This document shows positions 44,787 through 53,459 of a stretch of 64,000 nucleotides of DNA, piece after piece; the first letter of the stretch is position 1, and each line of letters begins with the position of its first letter. A program made the position numbers and the translations under genes. Source of the stretch: an uncultured bacterium (GTDB taxonomy: Bacteria > Bacteroidota > Rhodothermia > Rhodothermales > UBA10348); assembly GCA_943788505.1 (NCBI GenBank), contig CALSQR010000001.1:310001-374000 (forward strand). Direction: 5' to 3'. Below the pieces are notes generated by a model, which made no database searches, was not told the origin of the DNA, and saw only the letters and a program-made list of their open reading frames with translations.

Positions 44787-45503
44787 TTAGTCGCCTCCAT
44801 TCATAGAAGCCGAGGCCATTTCGCGCGGATTGGAGTCAGATACGACTTCGCCACCCTTCAATCGAATCACCCGATTGGTCTTGTTGGCCAGTTCGAGATC
44901 GTGGGTAACCAGTACTAGCGTCGTACCTGCGTCGCGGTTAAGACGAAACAGAATATCAACTACGTGCTCTCCCGTCTCAGAATCTAAGTTGCCTGTGGGC
45001 TCATCGGCGAAGAGAATGGCAGGCCGGTTAATGAATGCTCGCGCCAAGGCAACTCGCTGCTGTTCTCCCCCGGAGAGCTGCGACGGGAAGTGGTCGAAGC
45101 GGTCTTCTAAACCAACATCCTTTAGCAAGGCTTCTGCTTCATGTTTTACATCAAGGCGTCCCTGTAATTCAGCTGGCACCATCACATTTTCAATAGCTGT
45201 AAGAGTGGGGATAAGCCGGAAAGACTGAAATACAAAACCAACATGCATATTCCGGACCCTAGCGCGGTCGTCCTCTGAAAGCGGACCGAGATTCCTGTCG
45301 CAAAGTGTAACACTTCCTCCCGACGGAGAATCTAACCCAGCACACAACCCAAGCAACGTCGTCTTGCCGCTTCCGCTCGGACCCACAATAGCGCAGGTAT
45401 CTCCGGCTTCCAATTGGAACGAGACATCATGTAGGACGGTAAGCGAACGGCTGCCACTTTGGTAGGTTTTAGTCAAGTCACTTACCCGCAAAACATCATT
45501 CAT
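44787..45503 (-). CDS. ABC transporter ATP-binding protein, YbbA/LolD type
   Basis: ATPase of 238 aa. Walker A is IVGPSGSGKTTLL (about residues 37-49), the signature LSGGEQQRVALARAF, and Walker B ILFADEPTGNLDS, all canonical for the MacB/LolD/YbbA group. The downstream permease uses the SD at this gene's 3' end. It is divergent from a TesA-like esterase, the same order as tesA / ybbA-ybbP in E. coli. Confidence 0.93.
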   Translation of the reverse strand: MNDVLRVSDLTKTYQSGSRSLTVLHDVSFQLEAGDTCAIVGPSGSGKTTLLGLCAGLDSPSGGSVTLCDRNLGPLSEDDRARVRNMHVGFVFQSFRLIPTLTAIENVMVPAELQGRLDVKHEAEALLKDVGLEDRFDHFPSQLSGGEQQRVALARAFINRPAILFADEPTGNLDSETGEHVVDILFRLNRDAGTTLVLVTHDLELANKTNRVIRLKGGEVVSDSNPREMASASMNGGD

Positions 45504-45566
45504 TCGGTTTGCCTGTTTCTTGCCCGACAGTTTTCGGGTATTGGTTTCAATACAGAGTCGTTATTA

Positions 45567-46289
45567 ATGCGCCTTCCACTGTGTGCTATCCTGATTCTCT
45601 TTCTCGTCTCTTGCGGCTCGCCGTCCGACCGTGAAGCGACCATAACAGTTCCTGAAGAGTCAGTGACCCAGGACGAATCGAGTGTAACCCCACCCTCAAC
45701 AGCCGATGCACCCACATCGGATGATTCGGTACGCATCGTATTCCTCGGAGACAGCATTACTGCCGGTTATGGACTCAACACGGAGTCAGCCTTTCCGGCA
45801 CTCGTTGGGATGCAATTAGCGGACGCAGGTTACACGGTTCGCGTAATTGATGCTGGGATATCTGGAGATACTAGTTCGGGTGGCCTTAACAGGGTGGAAT
45901 GGCTACTTCAGGAGCGAGTCGATATTCTCGTACTTGAGCTCGGCGGCAATGACGGATTGCGTGGAATCGATCTTTCCCTAACAAAGTCGAATCTTGGCGG
46001 TATTATCGATAAAACACGCCAAGCTTGGACCGATGCTGAAATTGTACTTGTCGGAATGGAGGTCCCGCCGAACCTAGGCCATGAGTACACTACTCAATTT
46101 GCTTCCATGTATCCAGAAGTGGCTGCATCGCATGGTGTAAAGCTTATTCCCTTCATTGGAGAAGGCTTCGGAGCAATCACTCATTTGCTTCAAAATGATG
46201 GTATTCACCCGACTGCGGAAGGGCACCGCATCATTGCCGAGAGAGTCCTTGCAACCTTAGAGCCGTTGGTGTCCAGCTTGCAGCCCTAA
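45567..46289 (+). CDS. SGNH/GDSL hydrolase lipoprotein, TesA-like
   Basis: Esterase/lysophospholipase family, 240 aa from the ATG at 45567. The N-terminus is a lipoprotein signal (LCAILILFLVSCGS) with the lipobox LVSC, so it should be anchored in the envelope. Block I is FLGDSITAGYGL, block III LELGGNDGLRG, and block V DGIHPTAEGH supplies Asp and His. The track start at 45459 lies inside the divergent ATPase gene and is rejected. The last 4 nt overlap the convergent pntB gene. Position next to a ybbA-ybbP type exporter supports orthology with TesA. Confidence 0.9.
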   Translation: MRLPLCAILILFLVSCGSPSDREATITVPEESVTQDESSVTPPSTADAPTSDDSVRIVFLGDSITAGYGLNTESAFPALVGMQLADAGYTVRVIDAGISGDTSSGGLNRVEWLLQERVDILVLELGGNDGLRGIDLSLTKSNLGGIIDKTRQAWTDAEIVLVGMEVPPNLGHEYTTQFASMYPEVAASHGVKLIPFIGEGFGAITHLLQNDGIHPTAEGHRIIAERVLATLEPLVSSLQP

Positions 46290-47734
46290 AGTGCCTTGAC
46301 CTCGTTGGTTACCGCCGAAATCGAGTCCTTAGCGTCTCCAAAGAGCATCTGGTTATTTGAGTTGTAGAACAACTCATTGTCAATACCTGCATATCCAGGA
46401 CGCATAGAGCGCTTAAGGACGATAGAAGTAGCGGCATGGTCCACGTTCAAGATTGGCATTCCATAGATAGGGCTACTCTTGTCGTGTCTGGCTGCAGGGT
46501 TTACGACGTCGTTCGCGCCGATGACGACAGCTACATCAGTTGTCTCAAATTCACCGTTGATCTCATCCATTTCAAACAGCTGATCATACGGCACATTTGC
46601 TTCGGCCAGTAGCACATTCATATGTCCTGGCATACGTCCTGCAACCGGATGTACCGCGAATTTGACTTCTACATCCTTCTTCGCCAGCTCCTCTGCTAAC
46701 TCCCTAACGGCATGCTGGGCCTGAGCAACTGCCATCCCGTACCCTGGCACGAAAATGACCTTATTCGCGTAGCTGAGCAGGATAGCGACATCGTCAGATG
46801 TAGTTGAATTAACCGTAAGACCTTCCGTTGAGGTTGCTCCGGATGGACCACCACCAGAATCTCCCCCAAAGCCACCAATCAGGACATTGAACAACGACCT
46901 GTTCATGGCCTCGCACATAATATTGGTCAGGATAAGTCCAGAGGCGCCAACCAGTGCCCCGGACACAATAAGGGCGGTGTTATTGAGTACGAATCCGGTT
47001 GCTGCTGCTGCAAGGCCTGAGTACGAGTTCAGAAGAGCAACCACAACGGGCATATCAGCTCCCCCAATAGGAATAACCAGAAGAATGCCGAGTACGGCGC
47101 CAGCGAATCCAATAGCGATACCTGCTTCGACCATGGGATTCAGCCATAAACCAGCTGCTCCAAAGTCGCCCATGTGCAATACCATCCAGACTATGGAGGC
47201 GATTGCCCCTGCCATGAATAGGACCGTGAATACCCTCATGCCAGGAAACGAAATAGGGTTTCCTGAAACTTTGCCAGAAAGCTTTCCGAAAGCGACAAAC
47301 GAGCCGGTGAAAGTGACCATCCCAATAAGAATGGACAACGAGATGGTAACCGCATCAACCCCACCTAGATGGGAGACAAGGCTTGGATCGTGCCTGAACT
47401 CAGATAGAACCTTCGCGATTTCAGCGCCTGCTACGAGGGCAGAAGCAATTCCGCCAAATCCATTAAATGCTGCTACGAGCTCTGGCATACCGGTCATTTC
47501 GACTCGCCGAGCAAGAACAGCGCCTACTCCAGCACCTATTACAACACCAATGATCATTTGAACCGGTGTTACAATCTCTTGGATGAATAACGTAGCGACA
47601 ATGGCCACGAACATACCCAAGGCTGCAAGCTGGTTACCCTTTCGGGCCGTTGCCGGTGACTGCAACCGCTTCAGTCCATAAATGAACATGATGGCGGAGA
47701 TGAGATAGGCGATATCAATAATGTTCTGCTTCAT
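46286..47734 (-). CDS. pntB: NAD(P) transhydrogenase subunit beta PntB
   Basis: Membrane subunit of the proton-translocating transhydrogenase, 482 aa. About nine hydrophobic helices are followed by the NADP(H)-binding dIII domain (VIFVPGYGMAVAQAQHAVREL, AVHPVAGRMPGHMNVLLAEA, VVIGANDVVNPAA). The enzyme makes NADPH from NADH with proton entry. It is the last of three pnt genes (pntAA, pntAB, pntB), the arrangement known from Rhodospirillum. Its 3' end overlaps the convergent esterase by 4 nt. Confidence 0.96.
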   Translation of the reverse strand: MKQNIIDIAYLISAIMFIYGLKRLQSPATARKGNQLAALGMFVAIVATLFIQEIVTPVQMIIGVVIGAGVGAVLARRVEMTGMPELVAAFNGFGGIASALVAGAEIAKVLSEFRHDPSLVSHLGGVDAVTISLSILIGMVTFTGSFVAFGKLSGKVSGNPISFPGMRVFTVLFMAGAIASIVWMVLHMGDFGAAGLWLNPMVEAGIAIGFAGAVLGILLVIPIGGADMPVVVALLNSYSGLAAAATGFVLNNTALIVSGALVGASGLILTNIMCEAMNRSLFNVLIGGFGGDSGGGPSGATSTEGLTVNSTTSDDVAILLSYANKVIFVPGYGMAVAQAQHAVRELAEELAKKDVEVKFAVHPVAGRMPGHMNVLLAEANVPYDQLFEMDEINGEFETTDVAVVIGANDVVNPAARHDKSSPIYGMPILNVDHAATSIVLKRSMRPGYAGIDNELFYNSNNQMLFGDAKDSISAVTNEVKAL

Positions 47735-47777
47735 CAGGAATCTTCAGAATGAGGTTGTCGGGTGCAGCGGGATTCGC

Positions 47778-48050
47778 CTATGCTTTCTTTTTGAACATCT
47801 GAAGCATCCGGTCTGTGACCAGAAAACCTCCGACTACGTTGATGGTCGCGACTATAACAGCGCCCATGCCTATGTACATGGCCCATTTATCACCAACCAT
47901 GCCCGCAACGACAAGCGCTCCGACAATGGTTATGCCGGAAACCGCATTGGATCCAGACATTAGCGGGGTGTGCAATGTCGCTGGGACTTTGCTTATGACC
48001 TCACTACCGATGATGGATGCGAGAATGAAAACGATGAGATTCGTGAGCAT
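47778..48050 (-). CDS. pntAB: NAD(P) transhydrogenase alpha subunit, membrane part (PntAB)
   Basis: About 90 aa with three to four helices (LTNLIVFILASIIGSEVISKVP, TIVGALVVAGMVGDKW, GAVIVATINVVGGFLVTDRML), matching the membrane part of the alpha chain that is a separate gene in some bacteria. The ATG at 48050 is used; the track start at 48134 overlaps pntAA and has no family sequence. Spaced 20 nt after pntAA and 43 nt before pntB. Confidence 0.93.
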   Translation of the reverse strand: MLTNLIVFILASIIGSEVISKVPATLHTPLMSGSNAVSGITIVGALVVAGMVGDKWAMYIGMGAVIVATINVVGGFLVTDRMLQMFKKKA

Positions 48051-48070
48051 CGATACGTCCAGTTGTTTGG

Positions 48071-49207
48071 TCAGGAAGGGTTGAGTAATGATTTGACTCG
48101 TTCGTTCACGACGGCTCCGCCACGCGTGATACAAGAGCCCGTAAACACTTCGTCTTCTTCGTTTGGAGCAAAGCCGTTTTCGTCAGTGAAATCTTGCAAC
48201 ATAGCTAACAAGGTCTTCGAATAGAGCTGGCTCGCATGGACCGGCATATCGGCGGTCAGATTTGTTGCGCCAATGATTGTGACACCATGCCGTACAACAG
48301 TTTCACCAGGAACTGTTAGCTCGCAGTTACCACCATTTGAGGCAGCCATGTCGACAATTACAGAGCCATGTGCCATGGCCTTGACGGCCTCTTCGGATAT
48401 CAAAAGCGGAGCAGGCCTTCCCGGGATTAGTGCCGTGGAGACCACAACATCAGACTTGCCGATAAAAGGAACCAGGAGGCCAACTTGCTGCTTGGCTTTT
48501 TCCGCGACCAAGGCCTTAGCATACCCACCGGAATCTGAATCGTCCTGTCCTTCAATCTCAAGTTCTACAAAACTTGCTCCCAAACTTTGAACTTCCTCAC
48601 CAACAGCCTCCCGGATGTCATAGGCCGACACCTTAGCTCCTAAACGACGAGCTGTTGCAATAGCCTGCAATCCAGCTACACCTGCACCAAGGATCAGCAC
48701 ATTAGACGGCCGAACCGTTCCAGCCGCCGTTGTAAGAAGCGGGAAGAACTTTGGGAGGATGGTAGCGGCGTGCAGCACTGCCTTGTACCCTCCAATAGAG
48801 CTGAGAGCAGAAAGGGCGTCCATTTTTTGAGCACGTGAGATGCGGGGCACCATTTCCATGCTCAAAGCCGTCACACCGCGAGCTGCGACAGCTGAGGAAA
48901 TTCCCGGGTTATCAAGTGGAGCTAGAAAACCGATGTAGGCACCTCCCTCTTTCATCAGCGGGATTTCATCTGACGACGGTGGGCGGACTTTCACAAGGAT
49001 ATCAGCAGAAAATGCCTCCTCCTTGCTACATATCTGCGCCCCCACAGCTTCGAACTCGTTATCCGCCATGAAGGCAGTGTCTCCGGCACCTTTCTCAACG
49101 AGAACGGTTGCGCCAGCTTTGACAAGACGTGCTACGACTTCCGGAACGAGCGCGACTAGGCGCTCTCCGGTAGCGGTTTCTTTCGGAACTCCGATGGTAT
49201 ACGGCAT
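48071..49207 (-). CDS. pntAA: NAD(P) transhydrogenase alpha subunit, NAD-binding part (PntAA)
   Basis: Soluble NAD(H)-binding dI domain of 378 aa. The N-terminal GVPKETATGERLVALVPE and the Rossmann motif LILGAGVAGLQAIATARRLGA identify it, as does the mobile-loop region SLGASFVELE. Alanine dehydrogenase shares the fold, but the following pntAB and pntB genes settle the call. The ATG at 49207 is chosen as it begins the conserved PYTIGVPKE; the track start at 49288 adds 27 unrelated residues. Confidence 0.94.
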   Translation of the reverse strand: MPYTIGVPKETATGERLVALVPEVVARLVKAGATVLVEKGAGDTAFMADNEFEAVGAQICSKEEAFSADILVKVRPPSSDEIPLMKEGGAYIGFLAPLDNPGISSAVAARGVTALSMEMVPRISRAQKMDALSALSSIGGYKAVLHAATILPKFFPLLTTAAGTVRPSNVLILGAGVAGLQAIATARRLGAKVSAYDIREAVGEEVQSLGASFVELEIEGQDDSDSGGYAKALVAEKAKQQVGLLVPFIGKSDVVVSTALIPGRPAPLLISEEAVKAMAHGSVIVDMAASNGGNCELTVPGETVVRHGVTIIGATNLTADMPVHASQLYSKTLLAMLQDFTDENGFAPNEEDEVFTGSCITRGGAVVNERVKSLLNPS

Positions 49208-49312
49208 AATTTCAGGTGCGGCTCTGAGAAAGTTGTGACCTATATACAAATGGCTGGTACACCCTGCAATCTTCGAATTCCTGTACACGCCCCACAGGAA
49301 AACCCTTACAGG

Positions 49313-50386
49313 CTAGCCATTACCTTTTTCGAAGTCGTTCATAAAACTAACAAGTGCCCTTACAGCATCTTGGGGGCACGCATTGTAGATAGACGCGCGA
49401 ATTCCACCAGCGCTTCTATGGCCTTTCAATGCCACCATTCCGTGACTTTTTGCTGCAGAAATAAATGACGCCTCCAGATCCTCCGTTGGGAGCTTGAATG
49501 TGACATTCATATTTGACCTTGAATCCGGGCTCGCAACTCCTGTGTAAAAGTCAGTAGAATCAATGCGATCATATAGCAGTGCCGCTTTTTCGTCATTTAG
49601 TGACTTCATTTTGGCTAAACCGCCTTTACCTTTGATCCAACGCAGCACTTTTTCCACCATGTAGACAGCAAATACTGGTGGCGTATGAAAAAGGCTCTTC
49701 GCATGAGTGCGGTAATCCAACATTGTTGGAAGGCCCTCAGGAATACGATCAAGAAAGTCTTGGCGAACCATTACCACGGTAGCTCCAGCCGGCCCAATGT
49801 TCTTCTGTGCACCTGCGTACATGCAGCCATACTTGTCCATGTCAATGGGTCGGGATAAGAAGTCACTCGAAGCATCACAAATCATTGGGACAGTAATGGC
49901 TGGATCACTCGCCATTTGTGTACCATAGATTGTGTTATTGGAGGTGATATGCACGTACGCTGCATCATCGGAGATGTCCCAGTGTTCTACTGCCGTGATA
50001 TGACTGAAGTTATCTGCCGCACTTGAGGCGGCCGTGTGAACGCTTCCAACCCGGCCCGCTTCTGCCAGTGCCTTTTTTGCCCAAGACCCGGTTACTACGT
50101 AATTGCCGCTTGTTCCCGGGGTCAGGAAATTGAGCGCAGTCTGGTAAAATTGTAGCGAAGCCCCTCCCTGCAGGAAGAGAATGTGCCACTCATCTCCTAG
50201 GCCCAAAAGTTCTCTGAGATGGGTGCGCGCAGCGTCTGCGACGGCTGTGTATTGAGGTGAGCGGTGACTTATCTCCATGATGGAGGCACCGGCGTCCTTA
50301 AAAAGCAGCATTTCATCTCGCGCTTCTTCAAGCACTTCAACGGGTAGCGTACCAGGACCTGCGGAAAAATTAAATAGTCGTTCCAT
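49313..50386 (-). CDS. serC: Phosphoserine aminotransferase SerC
   Basis: PLP aminotransferase that converts 3-phosphohydroxypyruvate to phosphoserine. The start FNFSAGPGTLPVEVLEEA, the block LFLQGGASLQFYQTALNF and the PLP lysine in YAGAQKNIGPAG are diagnostic. 357 aa, normal length. It is preceded on the same strand by serA, whose product it uses; serB is not in the window. Confidence 0.97.
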   Translation of the reverse strand: MERLFNFSAGPGTLPVEVLEEARDEMLLFKDAGASIMEISHRSPQYTAVADAARTHLRELLGLGDEWHILFLQGGASLQFYQTALNFLTPGTSGNYVVTGSWAKKALAEAGRVGSVHTAASSAADNFSHITAVEHWDISDDAAYVHITSNNTIYGTQMASDPAITVPMICDASSDFLSRPIDMDKYGCMYAGAQKNIGPAGATVVMVRQDFLDRIPEGLPTMLDYRTHAKSLFHTPPVFAVYMVEKVLRWIKGKGGLAKMKSLNDEKAALLYDRIDSTDFYTGVASPDSRSNMNVTFKLPTEDLEASFISAAKSHGMVALKGHRSAGGIRASIYNACPQDAVRALVSFMNDFEKGNG

Positions 50387-50444
50387 GACGAAATCGTTCA
50401 GTGTTCAGAGGATTAATGGTCAGCACGAGCCAAATCTAGAGGAC

Positions 50445-51647
50445 CTACAGCTCAATCAAGGAGACGGCCAGAATGTCTTCTAATACTGCAATCTTGTCAG
50501 CTGCAGAAGAATCCGCAAAACCGTCGAACCGAATGTATGCACAAGCGGCTCGGCCTTCGTCAAAAACGACGTTCTCCATTTCCTGCACATTCCAATTAGC
50601 GATACTCATCTCGTTCAGCACTCTTGCAAGCACACCAACCTTGTCAAGGTGGCGCACTGTAAGTTGATGCGTGGCATCTGATTGCGCAGCCAAGTTCACG
50701 CAGTTAGGAACGTCCCCAGTAGTGTGATACGATTCCACAACTCGGGCTGCTTCTTGCGCGATGGCTTCTTGCGCCTGCTCTGTTGAGGCGCCAATATGAT
50801 GGGTCAGATACACCGACGTATTGGAGGCAAGCTCATGTGAGAACGCGCCCGTCTTTACCGATGGTTCATCTGAAAATACATCGAGTGCCGCCCGGACTCC
50901 CTTGCCTTCGATAGCCTGTTTCAACGCTCCCTCATCTACTACGGCATCACGTGTTGTATTGATGAAAAAGGCCCCTGGCTTCATCACTTCAAAGAAAGCT
51001 GCATCGGCTAATTTCTTCGTGTCAGGCTTAGATGCGACATGTAAGGAGACGATATCCGCATCCTTTGCCACCTCAACAGGTGATCCGCGCCAGCCAACAC
51101 CCAGCTCAGCGGCCCGCTCTTTTGTCAAAGACCGGCTCCAAGCGATGACGTTCATGTCCATACCCCGGGCCCGCTTTAGGACTTCTTGGCCGATGTTACC
51201 CATCCCTACGAGTCCCAATGTTTTTCCTTTAACGCCTGATGCTTTGCCATAGAGCGCTTTATTCCAGACTCCGTTCCGCGCATCCATCACGTTGTCTGGG
51301 ATAGAGCGATCAAGCGACAGGATTAGTCCCATGGTAAGCTCAGCGACAGCCGCTGAATTCTTTCCAGGGCAGTTTGCCACGAAAATACCTAATCCTGAGG
51401 CGGTGCTTACGTCAACATTGTCATAACCAGCTCCAGCACGGACAATGAGCTCGAGCCCGGGTGCTGCACGCAGGTCGGCTTCCGTCACTTTAGTTGAGCG
51501 AACGACCAGAACCTGCGGGTTTAACGTGGAAAGCGCCTTAGTCAGCTCCTCACCTTTCAAGCCGGGTTGATTATCAACCTGGCAACCAGCAGCGTGAAGA
51601 CGATCCATGACGGACTGTGAAAGGCTGTCTGCAAGAAGAACTGTCAT
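50445..51647 (-). CDS. serA: D-3-phosphoglycerate dehydrogenase SerA
   Basis: First enzyme of serine synthesis, 400 aa. The NAD motif is GLVGMGNIGQEVLKRARG, with Arg in NTTRDAVVDE and the catalytic His in YLTHHIGAST. A C-terminal ACT domain (LTVRHLDKVGVLARVLNEM) suggests feedback control by serine. The length matches the short form without the extra ASB domain. It lies between DUF1015 and serC; the same trio is found in many bacteria. Confidence 0.96.
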   Translation of the reverse strand: MTVLLADSLSQSVMDRLHAAGCQVDNQPGLKGEELTKALSTLNPQVLVVRSTKVTEADLRAAPGLELIVRAGAGYDNVDVSTASGLGIFVANCPGKNSAAVAELTMGLILSLDRSIPDNVMDARNGVWNKALYGKASGVKGKTLGLVGMGNIGQEVLKRARGMDMNVIAWSRSLTKERAAELGVGWRGSPVEVAKDADIVSLHVASKPDTKKLADAAFFEVMKPGAFFINTTRDAVVDEGALKQAIEGKGVRAALDVFSDEPSVKTGAFSHELASNTSVYLTHHIGASTEQAQEAIAQEAARVVESYHTTGDVPNCVNLAAQSDATHQLTVRHLDKVGVLARVLNEMSIANWNVQEMENVVFDEGRAACAYIRFDGFADSSAADKIAVLEDILAVSLIEL

Positions 51648-51745
51648 TTTCTAGAGGATGCAATTTGGTGGAAAGGTACAACAAAGGACGTAAGTCAGGC
51701 GAGGACAAATACCCTGGCCACTGCAATCAAATGGTCATGCCCTTA

Positions 51746-52942
51746 CTAGAACAGATGAACCAAAAGACCACTCCGCAATTTTGGTTCAAACCAAGTTGAT
51801 TTGGGTGGCATTAACAGTCCGGCGTCAGAAACCGCAACGAGTTCTTCGATACTGGTCGGGTACATCGAAATAGCCAATTGAGCATGACCCTCATCAACAA
51901 CTCGTTCTAGTTCCTTTGTCCCTCTTATGCCGCCAACGAAATCAATGTTGGGATCCGTCCTGGGATCTTCGATAGATAACATGGGTCGTAGAATGGCGTC
52001 TGAAAGACGGCCAACATCTAGATCTTCTACGCTATTTGAAGATGTCGGCTCTGGAAGGGTCATGGTAAACCATGATCCGTCGATGTACAGGCAAATGTCC
52101 CCTTTGGTTGATGGGACAGGGTTTTCCGTAGGAGTAAGATCAAACCTGCCTCCAAGAGATTGGAGAAAGGCCTTTGGCGTGACAGGTAGCTTACGGATGA
52201 TCCGGTTGTAAGCTAGAATTTCCATATCTGCCATTGGAAACAGAACGGCCGGAAAAAACCTGACTTCCCCATCTTCGGCTAGCTCCGCTGCCGCGCGACT
52301 AGCCGCCTTGCATCGATGATGACCGTCTGCTACATACAGATGATTTACTTGTTGGAAAAGAGAGGCTAGGGATAGCGCATCGTCCACTTTCCAGATGGTG
52401 TGCTGGACTCCGTCTGCCGCCGTCAAGTCGTACAGTGAATCTTGCTCTTGCGTGGTTGCAATGACGCTTGCAATGGCCGCGTCATCTTTAAATGTTAGCA
52501 TGACAGGCTCTGCGTGGGCCCGCTGTTCCAGGATGTGCCGCGTTCTGTCGTCCTCCTTCACAGGCCGAGTCAGCTCGTGCTTGAGAATCACATCGTTGTC
52601 GTAGTCATCCACTGACACACACCCAAAGATGCCGGTTTGCGCCCTACCATTCATTATCAATCGATAGACGTACAGCGAAGGCTCCTCCTCTTGTAGAGAG
52701 GCTTTACTTGCAGCATATTTTCGGAGATTGTCCGCTCCCGTTTGGTAAACGATATCTGCATGCTCATCAATTCCTTGCGGCAAATCAATTTCCGGCCGGA
52801 TGACATGCAGGAAACTTTTAGCATTACCCTTTGCCAGGGCGCGGGCCTCCTGTGTATTGATAACATCATAGGGCACACAGGCGATTTCGCGTGCGTTCTC
52901 TTGAACGGGACGGAGCGCCCGGAATGGATGTACGACAGCCAT
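51746..52942 (-). CDS. DUF1015 family protein
   Basis: 398 aa, conserved family of unproven function that often lies beside serA and serC. Family marks: FRALRPVQENAREIACVPYDVINTQEARALA near the N-terminus, the central HLYVADGHHRCKAASRAA motif, and FPMADMEILAYNRIIRKL. The His-rich ADGHHR motif resembles ParB/sulfiredoxin-like nucleotide-binding folds, which some members have been linked to. Probably first gene of the serine-transhydrogenase run. Confidence 0.92.
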   Translation of the reverse strand: MAVVHPFRALRPVQENAREIACVPYDVINTQEARALAKGNAKSFLHVIRPEIDLPQGIDEHADIVYQTGADNLRKYAASKASLQEEEPSLYVYRLIMNGRAQTGIFGCVSVDDYDNDVILKHELTRPVKEDDRTRHILEQRAHAEPVMLTFKDDAAIASVIATTQEQDSLYDLTAADGVQHTIWKVDDALSLASLFQQVNHLYVADGHHRCKAASRAAAELAEDGEVRFFPAVLFPMADMEILAYNRIIRKLPVTPKAFLQSLGGRFDLTPTENPVPSTKGDICLYIDGSWFTMTLPEPTSSNSVEDLDVGRLSDAILRPMLSIEDPRTDPNIDFVGGIRGTKELERVVDEGHAQLAISMYPTSIEELVAVSDAGLLMPPKSTWFEPKLRSGLLVHLF

Positions 52943-53277
52943 TGATCATTAAGCTATGTAGTGGAAAAATACCTTCATGTGAGGTCACAAAGGATGTTGG
53001 AAAATAAGACGCATATAACAACTGACCTAGAAAGGGTTTCTTCCAGCCTGCTATCGTCATTCCTAAGACCCGTATTTAACTACTTGCGCTCGGACGCACT
53101 TGGCTGGAAAGCCCTTCACGTAGGCTATGTTAATCGGAGGCTTTTGTACTGTCATCTTGGCAACCATGAATAAGACACGAACAACGTTCTTCCCCATGTC
53201 AAGATTATGTGACTACCTGTTGATTGAGATCGCCATTGTTGGATTTGGTGAGACGTGACGTATATTCCGTGCTCTAC
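52943..53277. other. Intergenic region, 335 nt
   Basis: Lies between DUF1015 (minus) and the initiator tRNA (plus). It contains the tRNA promoter near 53239-53266. A 70-codon ORF (52961-53173) has no recognisable sequence or good ribosome binding site and is not called. No other feature is seen. Confidence 0.5.
53239..53266 (+). promoter_or_regulatory. Probable promoter of the initiator tRNA gene
   Basis: TTGGAT, a 16-nt spacer and TATATT end 11 nt before the tRNA. The -10 box is good and the position is right for a start just before the mature 5' end. Confidence 0.45.
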
Positions 53278-53350
53278 CGCGGGGTGGAGCAGCTGGTAGC
53301 TCATCGGGCTCATAACCCGAAGGTCGCAGGTTCGAATCCTGCCCCCGCTA
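53278..53350 (+). tRNA. Initiator tRNA-fMet (CAT)
   Basis: A complete cloverleaf of about 73 nt: acceptor CGCGGGG pairs with CCCCGCT, the anticodon arm is CGGGCTCATAACCCG with anticodon CAT, and the T arm contains GGTTCGAATCC. Two initiator marks are visible: the unpaired first position (C1 with T72) and three consecutive G-C pairs in the anticodon stem (GGG/CCC). The 3' CCA is not encoded. A strong terminator follows within 6 nt, so the gene is a single-gene transcript. Confidence 0.95.
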
Positions 53351-53355
53351 CAACG

Positions 53356-53390
53356 AAGGGCTTCGATTGAAAGATCGAGGCCCTTTTTGT
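53356..53390 (+). terminator. Rho-independent terminator after tRNA-fMet
   Basis: AAGGGCTTCGAT and ATCGAGGCCCTT form a 12-bp stem with one G-T pair around TGAAAG, followed by TTTTTG. Confidence 0.9.
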
Positions 53391-53459
53391 TTTCAGCAGT
53401 TTGTGATGGGCACAGAACAGCTTAGCCTTTTGCCATGCAATTCCCGTCACTGACGGCGT

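Noticed and set aside
46887-47561. 224-aa plus-strand ORF
   Set aside because: Antisense to the pntB membrane region; Ala/Pro/Thr-rich shadow.
52961-53173. 70-aa ORF upstream of tRNA-fMet
   Set aside because: No good ribosome binding site, no recognisable sequence.
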